Part shown: positions 1-10,441 of the stretch, piece after piece
Layout of the letters: each line of letters opens with the position of its first letter
Position numbering within the stretch: position 1 is the stretch's first letter
Assembly: GCA_026122225.1 (NCBI GenBank)
Contig: JANEZZ010001676.1
Location: 868,001 to 932,000, forward strand
Source: Heloderma charlesbogerti
Taxonomy: Eukaryota; Chordata; Lepidosauria; Squamata; Helodermatidae
Reading direction: 5' to 3'
DNA length: 64,000 bases
Notes under the pieces: generated by a model
The model's input: the letters and a program-made list of their open reading frames with translations, nothing else
Databases searched by the model: none
Told to the model about the DNA's origin: nothing
Translations under genes and position numbers: made by a program

Positions 1-235
1 TGTGTCCATCTCTATTCCCATCCCTGGTCCACTGTTGCCCTAAACTAAAAAGCGCCAAGTTCTCGAGGCTTTCCATGTAAAGAAGGTGTTTCAATCCTCT
101 GGTCAGTTTGTTTTTCTGGCAAATGAGCCAAAAAGCAAAACCTCCAGGCAAGATCGTTTTTTCCCTCCAGTTAGTTAGCTGGGAGCCATTAAGGTTTTGA
201 CATTTCAGGCTCTATGCAGCCTGGGACCCAGGTAT
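1..235. other. no feature recognised
   Basis: Mixed-composition sequence with no repeat family or coding signal that I recognise. Confidence 0.5.
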
Positions 236-428
236 CTAGGAACGTTGGAAGTTGCCTCATACTGAGTCAGACTCTGGGTCCATCTAGCCCAGTGTTGTCG
301 GCACTGACTGGCAGCAGCTCCCCAGGGTTTCAGGCAGGAGTTTTTGCAGCCCTACCTGAAGGTGCCAGGGATTGAACCTGGGACCTTCTGCTTGCAAAGC
401 AGGGGCTCTACCACTGAGCCACAGCCCC
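236..428 (-). repeat. tRNA-Ala-derived SINE (family A), near full length
   Basis: Read on the minus strand the head is tRNA-like. A box TGGCTCAGTGG is at 411-421, an anticodon-arm-like CTGCTTTGCAAGCAG follows (UGC, alanine), and B box GGTTCAATCCC is at 368-378. The body ends in the gaggcaactt / actgagtcagac segment that recurs at 6091, 25502 and 28575. The A and B boxes match the Pol III consensus well, but the body attached to the tRNA head marks this as a SINE and not a tRNA gene. Confidence 0.85.
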
Positions 429-2117
429 TAAAGGACTCCCTTCCTGCAATTTTCAGAGAAGCTCTTCTTCATCAGGGATGGACAAACCTATCAATTTCAG
501 TCTCTCTCAGTTTCTAATTTTTCCAATCCGAGTTCATCCGAAACTCTGAGACTTTTTTAAAATTTGCATTGAAAGTCACAAGCATTTTTATGCACATTTT
601 TGTACACGCTGTTGCCTATTATACACATTTTTGCAAGCCATTTTTCTAATAGAATTAAATTGGAGAATTCCATTGCAAAATTCCTGTTTGCATAAGATTT
701 GCATATGCTAATTCATATGCATGAGTGCAGATTTAGAAATAATTGCTGTTATTTAAATTGAAGTACATTTCACCATAGCGGGAAAGAATGTGACTAGGTG
801 AGCTGCGTGTCTTTTCAGTTTTCTGTCCAGGTGCTAACTGTTGATGTTTACACTGGACTTGACCCTGACAGCCCTTCCAATAGAGGATGCCTTCAAATAG
901 AGGAGTGTCCTCTGTCAAGTACTGCACATGGCCAACCTATTCTTCATTCTCCTCCCAACTTTTGGGATCAGGCAGTTGATGACTGGGGAGACAGAGACTT
1001 TTCTAGTGTGGCACCCAAACTATGGACACTCACTTCACCTGGCACCACCATTCCCATCTTTTTGGAGTGTTGACGGTATGTACTATGTACCAAATTAGGT
1101 TCGCTGTATTTTTACCAGCTTGTAGCAGTATGTAAGTTCCTTGTGTTAGTTTTTTAGCTGCTGCTTTAATGTCCTACTTTTATCTTTGAAGTTTTATTGA
1201 TGCTCATCTTTCAGATTGTATTTGACTGCATTTTTTGTAACTGCTTGTCCTTGAGCGCTTTCACATCAAGAAGTGGGGCACGGATCATGTAAATAAACAA
1301 ACAAATATATTCTACACGCACCAAAGGTAAGCAAAGGTAAGCAAACCGATACAAAATGGATGATGGACAAAAGCGTTCCCCTAAAAAGCGTAAGACACGC
1401 CACCTCTCCACATCACAGAAAGGGCTGTGAACAACAATGCAAGTAACCCATTTTCTGCATACAGCTTGCACATGAGAAAAAAAGTCACCAGGCCTTCAGG
1501 ATTCTGAACTGGGATTAGAGTCAAAGTCAAAGTTCATGTCTGCTTTAGCAACATGTGAGGTAATAATGTACTCTGGGTATGTACAGAGTGTGTGTTTTTC
1601 TTTCTAATTGTAACCACAGCCAAGAGCCTCAAACCATCAAGAATACAGAGGGCAGGACTTCCAAACTGTAAAATGCAGCTTCCAGACCATTTCGGGGCCT
1701 GGCATTTCTCTGCTCAGGAATTAAAGTAGCAACGCTGGGCTAGAAGGCTCTTCTTCTTTTTCTGTTGCCACACACATCTGTCCAGGTGCTATAAGGTATA
1801 AAATAAACCTAGGGGATATAACTGGAGCCAAGCCTCCCACAGGCCTTCAGCTAAATCATCAAGAGAAGAAACAAGAAGGGGAAAGAAAAATGGTGTGAGA
1901 GGAGATGGAGCAAGGGAATTCTACCCCTCTTTGGACATTTGTACTGTCAGTTGAGAATCCTCACCTAACAGATTTAAGTAAGAGGGTGTAAAAGCCTATC
2001 TGTGATCCAGTTAACTCCCTGCCACTGGGGCAGAAAAGCAAAGCCATATTTACACTTCTTTAAAAAAAGAAGTCTGTATCAAGCACCTGAATAACTTTTA
2101 CAAATTTGCATGAGCTT
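429..2117. other. intergenic stretch without recognised features
   Basis: AT-rich sequence. Frames at 733-927, 798-1073 and 1211-1471 have no recognisable domain and look like chance. The texture is single-copy. No splice-flanked exon was recognised. Confidence 0.5.
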
Positions 2118-2128
2118 ATTCATTTCCC

Positions 2129-2435
2129 TCAGTCCATCCTAAAGGAAATCAACCCTGAGTGCTCATTGGAAGGACAGATACTGAAGCGGAAGCTCAAATA
2201 TTTTGGCCACCTAATGCGAAGAGAAAACTCCCTGGAAAAGACCCTGATGCTGGGAAAGATGGAAGGCAAAAGGAGAAGGGGACGGCAGAGGATGAGATGG
2301 CTAGATAGCATCACCGATGCAACGAACATGGACTTGAGCACACTCCGGGAGAGAGCACAGGGCAGGAAGGCCTGGCGTGCTATGGTCCATGGGGTCACGA
2401 AGAGTCGGACACGACTGAACGACTGAACAACAACA
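2129..2435 (+). mobile_element. BovB (RTE clade) LINE, 5'-truncated 3' end with target-site duplication
   Basis: The frame QSILKEINPECSLEGQ...KYFGHLMRREN...RGRQRMRWLDSITD...TKSRTRLND is the C-terminal tail of the BovB ORF2. It ends with the tail gagtcggacacgactgaac and a short aacaacaa tract. A perfect 11-bp duplication attcatttccc flanks it (2118-2128 and 2436-2446), so the insertion limits are exact. Only about 300 bp of the roughly 3 kb LINE was copied. The reverse transcriptase and endonuclease are absent, so it is dead on arrival. Confidence 0.93.
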
Positions 2436-2446
2436 ATTCATTTCCC

Positions 2447-3900
2447 ATGATTTATTTTGCTTCCTCTAGTCACAAGGAGGAGCTTAAAATGGTACATGCT
2501 GTCACGGTTCAGCTCCCCATGTCTAGTTTCTGAAATTTCACCAGATAATGCCCCCTGTTTCTAGTCTATCCTTGCAAACTTAAGGTCTAGAAACTTACTT
2601 TCAAAAAAATAGAAGAGGACTGATATTTCCAGAATGCTCTTTTATTTGCCCCAAACCAATTTGCTGTGCAGTGCAATAGCAGAATCCACACAGTCCGTTT
2701 GAAAAAAGTTAGTCATAATGTGAGCAAACACCATGACCTCACACACACACACACACTGAATATGCAGTCTGAAGAAGAAGCCTCTACAGTATCAAAGCTG
2801 GCAGTGCTTACTTGGTCCAAAGGAAAGGTACTGGCTCATTCCCTGGGACAGGGACAGATGCAAAAACTTTGATCTATAAAACTTTGTTCATTAACAAAAC
2901 AGTACAAGTGTAAATGTCAAACATTTAAGTATTAATTCATTGATGATACATTTATACTAAACATGTGTGTGTGTGTGCTAGAAGATTCTTGATCACACTT
3001 TCGTTGTTTAGGGCAAAGGGATTTACAGGTGGGCACTGCCCTCTTCTCTGCTACTTCCTTGCATTGCAAAAGCCATTCCCTCTCCCATGTCCTCAGAAGG
3101 GGTTGAAATGGGTGCCATTACCCCACCTTCTGAGGAGACATCAGATGTTTAAATATCACAAGTGTAAGCATAACATCAGAACGTCAGAAAGTCTCACTGC
3201 ATTTCATCACAGCAGGCAGCTACCCAAACCAAATACAAAAACACCCTTTTTCCAGAAGCTGCCTGAAGATTCACAGATTAAGGGCACTGCATTCCTGTCT
3301 TTCTCTCCCTTCCTGAATTCTTGGCAGGTGTACATGTATCACAGATTAGAGTCCCGGGACATTTCTTTGACTGGAATTTACCAGATCCTAACACCATTTG
3401 CATTAGTTACATTAGACGTTTCTTGAGCTACTGGTACCAAAGCAGCCTTCCGTTTGAAAGATTCCCCTCCGTTTCCGAGGCTGGCTCCGAAAAAAGAGTT
3501 TCCAAATCTTTGCAACGCTATTTCAGAGACTGACACTTCTCTCTACTCACCGAAGTCGGAAGTGATGGCATTACATATCTCTATCCTCACTGGCGCTGGA
3601 GTCCTTGATGCTCTTTCCCTGGACTTCCTTTGACATGGGAGCTGAGTGCAGCAATGAGAGTGGTGACGTCTGCATCCCCTCTCAGCTGGAAAGTCTCAAG
3701 TTCCAAGCTAGGGATTCCCTTCCCACCCGCCTGGCGCACACTTTAACCCTTTTCCTGCTGGAAGCAACCAGGAAACATCCTCTGTATATTCCCAAAGACC
3801 AAAAGGAGGAGGAAGGTACAACTTTGGGGGTGAAGACATTTCTTTTTATGAAATAAGCTCTGTACACACAAACATACAAATGAAAGTTTGTCTCCATTTC
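2447..3900. other. intergenic stretch; (CA)n at 2739-2756
   Basis: Contains a short CA microsatellite and a GT run near 2963-2978. A 153-codon plus-strand frame at 2965-3426 has no recognisable domain. It begins inside the GT run, so I treat it as chance. Confidence 0.45.
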
Positions 3901-3998
3901 AAAAACTGCCTTTGGGCCACATTGACTCCTAGCGGCAGTCACAGCGGCTGTCGCAGTTCGGCAAAACCTCCATTTTTTTTAATTTGGTGTCAGTGCGT

Positions 3999-4346
3999 GT
4001 CAGGGTTGCTTCTGAGCACAGGGAGTGGCTCAGTGGCTCAGCTTCTGAGGAGGACTTGCAGGAAGTGGAGGAGGAAATTTCCCAGGCTTGTCCAGAGATA
4101 GAGACAGACTCCTCAGGCTTCAACGGCCCAGCTAGACAGAGAGGGCCTCTCTTCACACACCCCTGTGAGAGATAGCGAACAGGGAGAGGTGGGGCTTGGA
4201 GAGCCTGAATTCTTAGACGCCAGGCGCAGACGCAGAGCCGAGAGAGAGACGGCAGGGGCGGAGCTTAGATGGTCTGCCCGATTGGCCCGGCGGAAACAGC
4301 GGCGCTTAGAGGCATCACGAGGGAGAGGGAGATCCCCCACCCACCC
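3999..4346 (+). pseudogene. acidic/basic retroelement-like ORF remnant, CpG-rich
   Basis: Plus-strand frames read SASEEDLQEVEEEISQA (frame starting 3984) and then, after a break near 4173, RRRRRAERE and RWSARLARRKQRRLEASR (frame 4165-4356). An acidic serine-rich run followed by an Arg-rich RxSxRLA tail resembles the degraded ORF ends seen again near 16.3 and 44.3 kb. The block is the most CpG-rich in the window (4170-4330). It could be the end of an LTR-retroelement ORF or a CpG-rich promoter-like segment. I could not assign a family. Confidence 0.3.
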
Positions 4347-4623
4347 CTTAAGTTAGGACAGTAGCCCACCTTTTCTTCAAAGGGTGGGCAAGCAACTTTT
4401 CGTAGCTTTCCTTTGAACTCCCTGAAGGCATTTCTTTTGTAGACTGTGAGTCACTGACCATTTGCATCTGTATGACCCATTGAAGTAGTGGAGTAAAAGC
4501 CAAGAATTGAAGCCTCTTGTCTGTGTTTTGATTTGGGTTCTGAACTTTACAGCAGGGGCAAAAGGGAATCCTGACAGTGCAAATGTATTTCTGCAGCAAC
4601 TTTGCTAGAGGTTTTGCTGAACT

Positions 4624-4651
4624 GGGAGACAGTGTGGTGTAGCAGTTAGAG
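4624..4651 (+). repeat. tRNA-derived SINE (family B), head fragment
   Basis: The sequence tggtgtagcagttagag is the A-box end of the SINE whose body resumes at 5069. The two parts are separated by hAT-like insertions. Confidence 0.65.
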
Positions 4652-4783
4652 TGGCCTTCCCCAACCTGGAACCCTCCATATGCATTGAACTACAACTCCT
4701 ATCACCCCAGCCAGCATGGCCAACAGTCCTGGGACTTGTAGTCCAATACCTCTGGAGGGAAACAGGTTGGGGAAGGGGTGGCA
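4652..4783. mobile_element. palindromic hAT-like MITE, type A
   Basis: Left arm ggccttccccaacctgg and right arm caggttggggaagg are inverted. Inside are the paired motifs ctacaactcc / gacttgtagtcc. Same family as 9446, 11708, 18697, 31649 and 37063, where 8-bp duplications can be seen. There is no coding capacity. Confidence 0.7.
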
Positions 4784-5068
4784 ACACATGGCCTATGGCC
4801 TGCATGCCATCACCACAGCCCCCAGTGCAGCACCCATGGTCTCCTGTCACCCCATTTTTTTTCTTTTTTAAAATGGGAAAGAAAAAGTCATGGTATGGCA
4901 CTAAAATATGGCAGCAAAATGCTAGAGGCTTGAAATTGACAAATGTAGCTTGCTTCCCGTTTTACTTTTTTTTCTTGCCATGGGGGGCAGGGGGGGACTG
5001 CAGTCCACAGCAGGTCCAGGGTGGACAAAATACTCAGCCCCTGGCTGCCCAAAGTTGTCCATCCCTGA
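4784..5068. mobile_element. degenerate hAT-like MITE, type B
   Basis: Starts ggtggcaacacatggcc and ends gcccaaagttgtccatccctg. These are degraded versions of the CAGGGGTGGGCAAC terminal inverted repeats of the element at 53031. The interior holds T-rich and G-rich runs (4853-4885, 4981-4996). It follows the type A element directly. Confidence 0.5.
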
Positions 5069-5283
5069 GCTAGAGAATAGGGTTAGGGTTAGGGAGACCC
5101 AGGTTCAAATCTACAATCAAGTATGAAGTTCACTATGTGACTTTGGCCAGTCACACACACACTCGCAACCTAATCTACCTCACAGGGTTGTTGTGAGAAT
5201 ATGAAGGCGGGCGGACAGCCAGGTTTTCCACCTTCAGCTCCTTGCAGGAAAGGAGGCATTTAAGCACAAAAAAATAAAGTGAA
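5069..5283 (+). repeat. tRNA-derived SINE (family B), body
   Basis: Continues the head at 4624-4651. It has a B box-like ggttcaaatct, then gactttggccagtcac and acctcacagggttgttgtgag, the standard body seen inverted at 19140-19348 and 37128-37373. Bases 5080-5096 contain nearly three units of ttaggg by local expansion. Confidence 0.75.
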
Positions 5284-5377
5284 ATAATACAGTTTTCTCT
5301 GTGTGGCTTTTATCCTGGCAGAGGAAGTGCTCATCTTAGGTTCTTCTCCAGCTGCTGTCTCCATTCAAGGGAGACAT

Positions 5378-5516
5378 TCAAGACAAGCAGGCATTCAGGA
5401 CGAGGCTGGACAGCCATCTGTCAGGGATGCTCTGACTCGGATTCCTGCACTGAGCAGGGGGTTGGACTCGATGGCCTTGTAGGTCCCTTCCAACCCTACT
5501 ATTCTATGATTCTATG
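5378..5516 (+). mobile_element. CR1 LINE 3' tail
   Basis: Contains gaggctggacagccatctgtcagg, ggccttgtaggtcccttccaa and ends in attctatgattctatg, the octamer-type terminal repeat of CR1. It is a short 5'-truncated copy in plus orientation, homologous to the 3' ends of the copies at 14459 and 60473. Confidence 0.9.
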
Positions 5517-6090
5517 TTTGACCCTGGCAGGCTTTCAGTATCTTTTCCTTTCATTTGAAGTAGCCATCCTGTGTTGTCCAAAGGAATACATGCAGCAGGT
5601 ATTGTTATTTAGAGTTAAAAAGAGGTCATGGATAATGTGCTAGGAGGTAGAATTGAATGAACAGCAGTGGTGTAGCGGAACCAGGGCTCACAGGAACGCA
5701 GCCCTGGCACCATTTTATTAGCAGGGGTGCTGATGCCATCTGCCACCCCCTCAGACTCCGCTGTTCCCTCTGAATGTAGCTGGAGTCTCTGAAGAAGTTG
5801 GAGGGAAATGGAAGTTTCCCTGCAACAATACGTTTTTCCTTGTTGTAATGGGGTGGCTTGGTCTTGCATGGGCAGTTAAGAGCCATTTGCTTTACAAAAG
5901 GCCTGCTCCAGATGGAGATGAAGACTGCTAGACTGGTTTGTTCATACAGATCAGGGGTGAACACCCCTGATATAGATCAACACAGCTGCCTGAATTTTTG
6001 GACTGTCCTTGGGGGGCATAGCTATGGGAAATGTCATGATGAGCGCCTGCAGTTCAAAATTTACCACTACACAACTGAAGAACTGTGGGA
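5517..6090. other. intergenic stretch without recognised features
   Basis: Short frames only. No family recognised. Confidence 0.45.
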
Positions 6091-6201
6091 AACATAGGAA
6101 GCTGTCTTATACTGAGTCAGACCATAGGTCCATCTAGCCCAGTATTGTCAACACTGACTGACAACAGCTTTCCAGGCGTTTTTTCTCGCCCTACCTGGAG
6201 A
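6091..6201 (-). repeat. tRNA-Ala SINE (family A), distal part, split by a LINE
   Basis: The run aacataggaagctgtcttat then actgagtcagaccat matches the body of the copy at 236. The tRNA head of the same SINE resumes at 6579-6642, so the two pieces were separated by the sequence between them. Confidence 0.8.
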
Positions 6202-6233
6202 TAGATAGATAGACACACACACACACACACACC
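6200..6233. repeat. (GATA)n(CA)n microsatellite
   Basis: About three tagat units followed by roughly ten ca units, at the junction between the SINE and the inserted LINE tail. It may be the expanded tail of that LINE. Confidence 0.85.
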
Positions 6234-6578
6234 GCTCCTCATCAGAAGATTTCGGAGCGGTGACCAACATAAGAATAAAACAATGGTTAAAAGAGTTTAA
6301 AAAGTTAAAACATTTTTAAAAAGGCAAATCCCAACGAAGTGGAATTCAACAACCCATGGCTGGTCATGCAAGGAAGGCCTCTTGAAAGAACAACGTCTTC
6401 AGGAGGCGCCAGAAAGAACACAATGTTGGCGCCTGCCTGACCTCTAAAGGCAGGGAATTCCATAGGAAGGGGGCCACCACACTGAAGGCTGTGGAACCAC
6501 CATGTGGAACCACCAGGAACATGCCCTCTGATGACCTCAGTGACCGGGCAGGTTGCTAGGGAAGGAGGCGCTCTCTCA
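6234..6578 (-). mobile_element. L2-type LINE 3' end nested in SINE
   Basis: The segments aacgtcttcaggaggcgcc, acaatgttggcgcctgcctg and gggaattccataggaaggggg parallel the 3' coding end of the L2-type LINE at 53266 (caccaggtgccgaaagg, gtaggcgccaggcg, agggagctcattccag). Orientation is minus. Only the last part of ORF2 and the 3' UTR are present. Confidence 0.75.
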
Positions 6579-6642
6579 GGTATCCTGCTGGGGATTGAAT
6601 TTGGGATGCAGAGCAGGAGCTCTACCACTGAGCTACGGTCCC
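6579..6642 (-). repeat. tRNA-Ala SINE (family A), tRNA head
   Basis: Plus strand gctctaccactgagctacgg is the reverse complement of a good A box region, and gggattgaatttggga is a degenerate B box. It completes the SINE begun at 6091. Confidence 0.8.
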
Positions 6643-6651
6643 AGGGGGACT

Positions 6652-6835
6652 GTCAACTGGGTGCTGACCAGAACTGTACAAGTGTGGTCGCATCATAGAT
6701 TTCTATAAGGGCGGTAAGATCATGGCAGTTTTTTTATTCCTGTACTAATTATGCCTCACATGGAATTTGTGTTTTTCACAGCAGCCACACACCAGGTTGA
6801 CATTTCCGTCAAGTTGTCCATCACAGCCCCAAGGT
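6652..6835 (-). mobile_element. CR1-clade LINE fragment (second CR1 family)
   Basis: Matches the internal part of the element at 10661-11550: gaccagaactgtac, catggcagttttt, ctaattatgcctcacatgg, ccaggttgacattt. It is the reverse complement of ORF2 coding sequence with both ends missing. Confidence 0.75.
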
Positions 6836-6885
6836 CTCAATAGGACTTACTTCCAAGTAGGCATGCAAAGCATTGCACTGTTAAA
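6830..6885. repeat. short squamate MITE fragment, type D
   Basis: The text caataggacttacttccaagtaggcatgcaaagcattgcac is a degenerate copy of the ~90-bp element at 55517-55606. Confidence 0.55.
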
Positions 6886-6889
6886 AGCT

Positions 6890-8299
6890 GTAGTTGTTGG
6901 ATGATGTTCTGGGGGAGATCTGCTCTATCTTGCCCCAAAGCCTTGTAACCTCGTTTGGCATGCAAAGAATTATTTTGCTTGCCTGCCTTGAAATGATTTT
7001 TTTTTCCTTCTAACTATAATTTCTCCACATCAGCAAATATATGCAAAGTTTTAATTTACATAATTGACTCTGGTTGCAAGATTTGGCTTTTCTTGGCATG
7101 GGATATGGAATTTCTAAAGCTCTTCTTACATCCATTTTACAGAGGAGGATTCTGAGTCCCAGAGGTAAGTGATGAAGTCCAACGTCAGGGAGGAACTCTG
7201 GAAAAATTGGCAAGCCAAACCTCTTAATCTTCCTTCTCCTAAATTAGGGCTTCTCTCAATCTGTCAAGTTTGCTCAGCCTGGCTGGCTTCTATTTAACCA
7301 GTCTTTAATTTATTATTAAGAATGGTTGGGCGGAAAATACACCACAACAGAACTGTCAAGCCACAGAACACATTTTTGCCTCAGTCAAATAAATTCCCCC
7401 CCTTGATTGCAATTTCCCATGCATATCTGCAGCTGAGAGCAAAGTGTTCTTTTTAAAAATTATCTTCCGGACAAATTTATCATACTGAGGAAGACAACAT
7501 TACTGAAAATTCCCTAGATGCTATTTTACAAGAATAAGCGTGTTAACCCTGGACTTCTTGCCACTTTGTAAATGGCTAATTGCATTCCATCTTGCAAAAT
7601 TTCCCCTGCAGGGTCTCTACTGTTGCCCTTCAAGCGCACGGAGTGCCACGAATTGATTGTGCTACCAAACAGTCTTGCTGCAGGATGTGGTTGGATTAGA
7701 GCAATCGAATCCTCCTTGCTCATTTCAGCACAGTACAAATGCCCCCATGAGCTCAAAGCATCTCTTTCCAGGAATAATCTTTGTACACACAGACAACTCA
7801 AGACACATACACACCCTTGCGTTCAAACAAAATAGGTCTCATTTAACTGACTGCTTTGGGATCCGTTTGGAAGGAAGACGCTCCACACATGTGCAATAGT
7901 TATTATTTCTCACATTGTGAAAGAACCATTTGCAGACAAAGCCAGAGCTGCAGGTTTTCAGTATTTGTGTAACAGCCCCCTCGCCATGCAAGATTTGATT
8001 GATTGCCAAGAAGTATTTATGTAAAGGCAGAGTTTGCTATTGTTTTCAAAGGGGGATTTCCCACACTGCATTTCTTCATTAGTCATCTCCTGAAGGAGGT
8101 GGGCCACCACCAGGTGTGTGTTGAGCCGGGATGCCGAACGACACAGGATGTTTTTGGCCATCTGAGTGTAAGTCAGGGAGCTGGCCATAATGCGTGCAGC
8201 TTGAAATGCCCAGGTGCCCCCTTGTTAGTGACCCATCGCAGCACCCAAGCTCAAAGCCCTCATACTATTTTATGTTTATTTGTAAGAGAAATGTGCAGA
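6890..8299. other. intergenic stretch, single-copy texture
   Basis: No transposon family recognised. Frames at 7010-7213, 7526-7899 and 7958-8188 show no domain. Confidence 0.45.
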
Positions 8300-8870
8300 C
8301 TGGTCCTTACAGATTACTTTAATGTGTTGTATGTGGAGCTGATTGTCTGGAAACAGCTGTTAATCCTAAATAGATCTGCTAGGCTGATTGGGTCCAGGAA
8401 TGGGGATCATATCTCACCTGTGCTTAAGCAGCTGCAGTTGCTCCCAGTCCATTTCCAGGCACAAAACACCAGTACAGTTTAGGGCCAGGATACCTGAAAG
8501 ATCGCTTGCCCAAATGAAGGGATCATCTTCGGAGGCTCAACCTTAGCTGTCCCTGCCTTCTGAGGTGAGGCAGGTGGCAATGAGAGAAAGAATACTTTCT
8601 TAGTGGTGACCCCCTAGCTGAGGAAGACTCTCCCCAGAATGATAGAAGTTTGCCAGGCATCTCCACCTTGTTATCATTTCGGCGCCAGGTGAAATCCTTT
8701 TTAGTCTCCCAGGTATTTGAATTTATTTGTAATCCTCAATGGAATTTGTTTTATAGTGTTTTTGCTGATCTTTTCTATTGAACGTATTTTGTTTGCATGT
8801 GTCTGTAAAGCTGCTGGGGGTGGAGGGGGTTAAGGGAGGGATAAAAATCCCTAAAATACCCATATATACG
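8300..8870 (+). mobile_element. degraded L2-type LINE 3' end
   Basis: Conceptual translation in plus frames gives DYFNVLYVEL, ARLIGSRNGDH and LLPVHFQAQ. These correspond to DYCNALYVGLPL, ARLLTG and WLPVHFRARF of the intact copy at 53266. The 3' UTR follows with ggcgccaggtgaaatcc. Stops and indels throughout make it an old copy. Confidence 0.75.
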
Positions 8871-9009
8871 TATATCCTGCAAGTATGCCACACTACATTG
8901 GGAGGTGAGAGTGGGCAAAGCAAAGAGCAACAGCGATAGGTTTCATCCCCGTTGAAGAGGGGGTTAAGTGTACAGTATGGGCGTGAAGCACTACTACTTG
9001 AAAAGGGAA

Positions 9010-9115
9010 ATCTGTAAGGGAGCAATCCAATGCATGCTTAAACAGAAAAATCGCTGGAGCACGCTGGGAGTTGTAGGACATTTTGCTGTCTAACCATGCA
9101 TAGGGATGCATCCTC
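9010..9115. mobile_element. palindromic MITE, type C
   Basis: The arms ccaatgcatgcttaaacag and tgtctaaccatgcataggg are inverted, with ctgggagttgtaggac between. Same family as 26098-26195 and 30478-30607. Confidence 0.6.
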
Positions 9116-9445
9116 AGAAGTGTTAGGTTTGGCAAATAGCTCTGGCAGAGCGTCTGATGCATCACAGCAAACTTCTTCGAAGACTTAGCAAAAGGGACTG
9201 TTTTATTGAAATGTGGTCTCCCTTCTTTGCATTTGTGAATAGAGGTGTTCCTGAATACATGCCCCCAGAGACCCAAAAGCCCTTTTGGAGGGATTAAGTT
9301 TATTGTATTTGTTGCTACAATAGAATATCTTTACGTTCCAAAGCTGAAATTTGATTATGCTGAGTGTGCATTGCATTTATATTTTTATGTGATGAGTTTA
9401 TAAAATGTTGTATAATTTTTTTAAAAAAAGAAGAGTTATATTCCA

Positions 9446-9590
9446 AGGCAGCCTTCCCCAACCTGACACCCCCCAGATGTGTTGAACTACACCTCCCACC
9501 ATCCCATCATAATGGCTATGAATTATGGGAGTTGCAGACCAGCACATCTCAAGTGTGCCACACTGGAGAAGGCTGCTCTAAGAACAGGCA
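9446..9590. mobile_element. palindromic hAT-like MITE, type A
   Basis: Left arm gcagccttccccaacctg. The central ctacacctcccacc and tatgggagttgcag are inverted; the right arm is degenerate (tggagaaggctgct). It lies immediately distal to the inferred BANP poly(A) region. Confidence 0.65.
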
Positions 9591-9618
9591 AGGGACAGAC
9601 GCTCCTCATAAATACACA

Positions 9619-10441
9619 TTTATTTCTTTAGAAATGCATAATTACAGCGTTGGATAGTAGTTTTTCCCCCTTTAGAAAAGTAGTTAAGCAACAATAGCAA
9701 CAAAAAAAGGCAAGGGTTCTGTGTGCATGGGTGTGTTTTTCTCCTTTTTCTTTATTGGTTTTTTCCCCCTTTTTTGAAAATACTTTATGATTACACTGAA
9801 AACAGAAAAACCAGCAGCAAAAAAAGCTAATGTTTATGATAATGGGCACTTTCCCCCCACCCCCATTTTCTTTCTTAAATACATATTTCACCTTTTTGTT
9901 ATAAACATAGCAAATTAAAAAAATTCTCCTTCCAGAAGCAAAATATATTTGCGCTCTTGATTCCTTATGTGTAGTAAGGTATGTATGTACCAAGACAGCC
10001 ATGAGTCTGATAAAGTATCTACATACATTTACAAGAATGAGTCACAGAAGAGATGAAATGATGGTACATTGATTCAGTTGGAATCTTTTGATTAATTTAG
10101 GTTAGCTTGGTTTTGCCTCCTGCAAGGTTAGGTATAGTTGGGTGTCGTGGTTTGTTTGTTTGTTTTCCCCCAGGAGGGCTAAGCCACGCCTATTGGGAGT
10201 CTTTTGCACTGGAGTGAAAAGCACGGTAGCTCTCACAGCCATGGGAATTGTGAGGAGTGTCTCGACGTGAAGGTCTGGGTATGGGTGCAAACAGCCAGAT
10301 CGATGGAGCTGGGTCGCACTCGTGTGTACGGGGGGTGTCTGGCAGAACACCCCCCAGGCTGAGAAGCCAGATGCTTTGCTCTTCGGCCGGATTCTACAGC
10401 TGCCGCTGAAGCTGTGGCACCGCTCCTGCGCCAACTCGGTT
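9619..10441 (-). other. BANP: BANP 3' UTR (inferred)
   Basis: This follows the BANP stop codon on the minus strand. No repeat family is recognisable between 9600 and 10441. Two minus-strand AATAAA hexamers occur, at 9751-9756 and 9619-9624, so the transcript could end about 0.7 or 0.85 kb after the stop. Runs of T on the plus strand (9661-9900) make the distal UTR A-rich. The MITE copy at 9446-9590 lies just beyond. The exact end is inference; no transcript evidence is available. Confidence 0.5.

Noticed and set aside
236..428. Functional tRNA-Ala gene
   Set aside because: A and B boxes and an anticodon-like arm are present, but the head continues into a SINE body that recurs elsewhere in the window.
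2965..3426. 153-codon plus-strand frame
   Set aside because: It starts in a GT microsatellite-like run, has no recognisable domain, lacks splice or promoter context and its composition looks random.
3540..3620. Minus-strand splice-donor-like sequence (cttcggtgagt) near 3552
   Set aside because: No convincing coding frame or acceptor precedes it on the minus strand; a single good donor match is expected by chance in this length.
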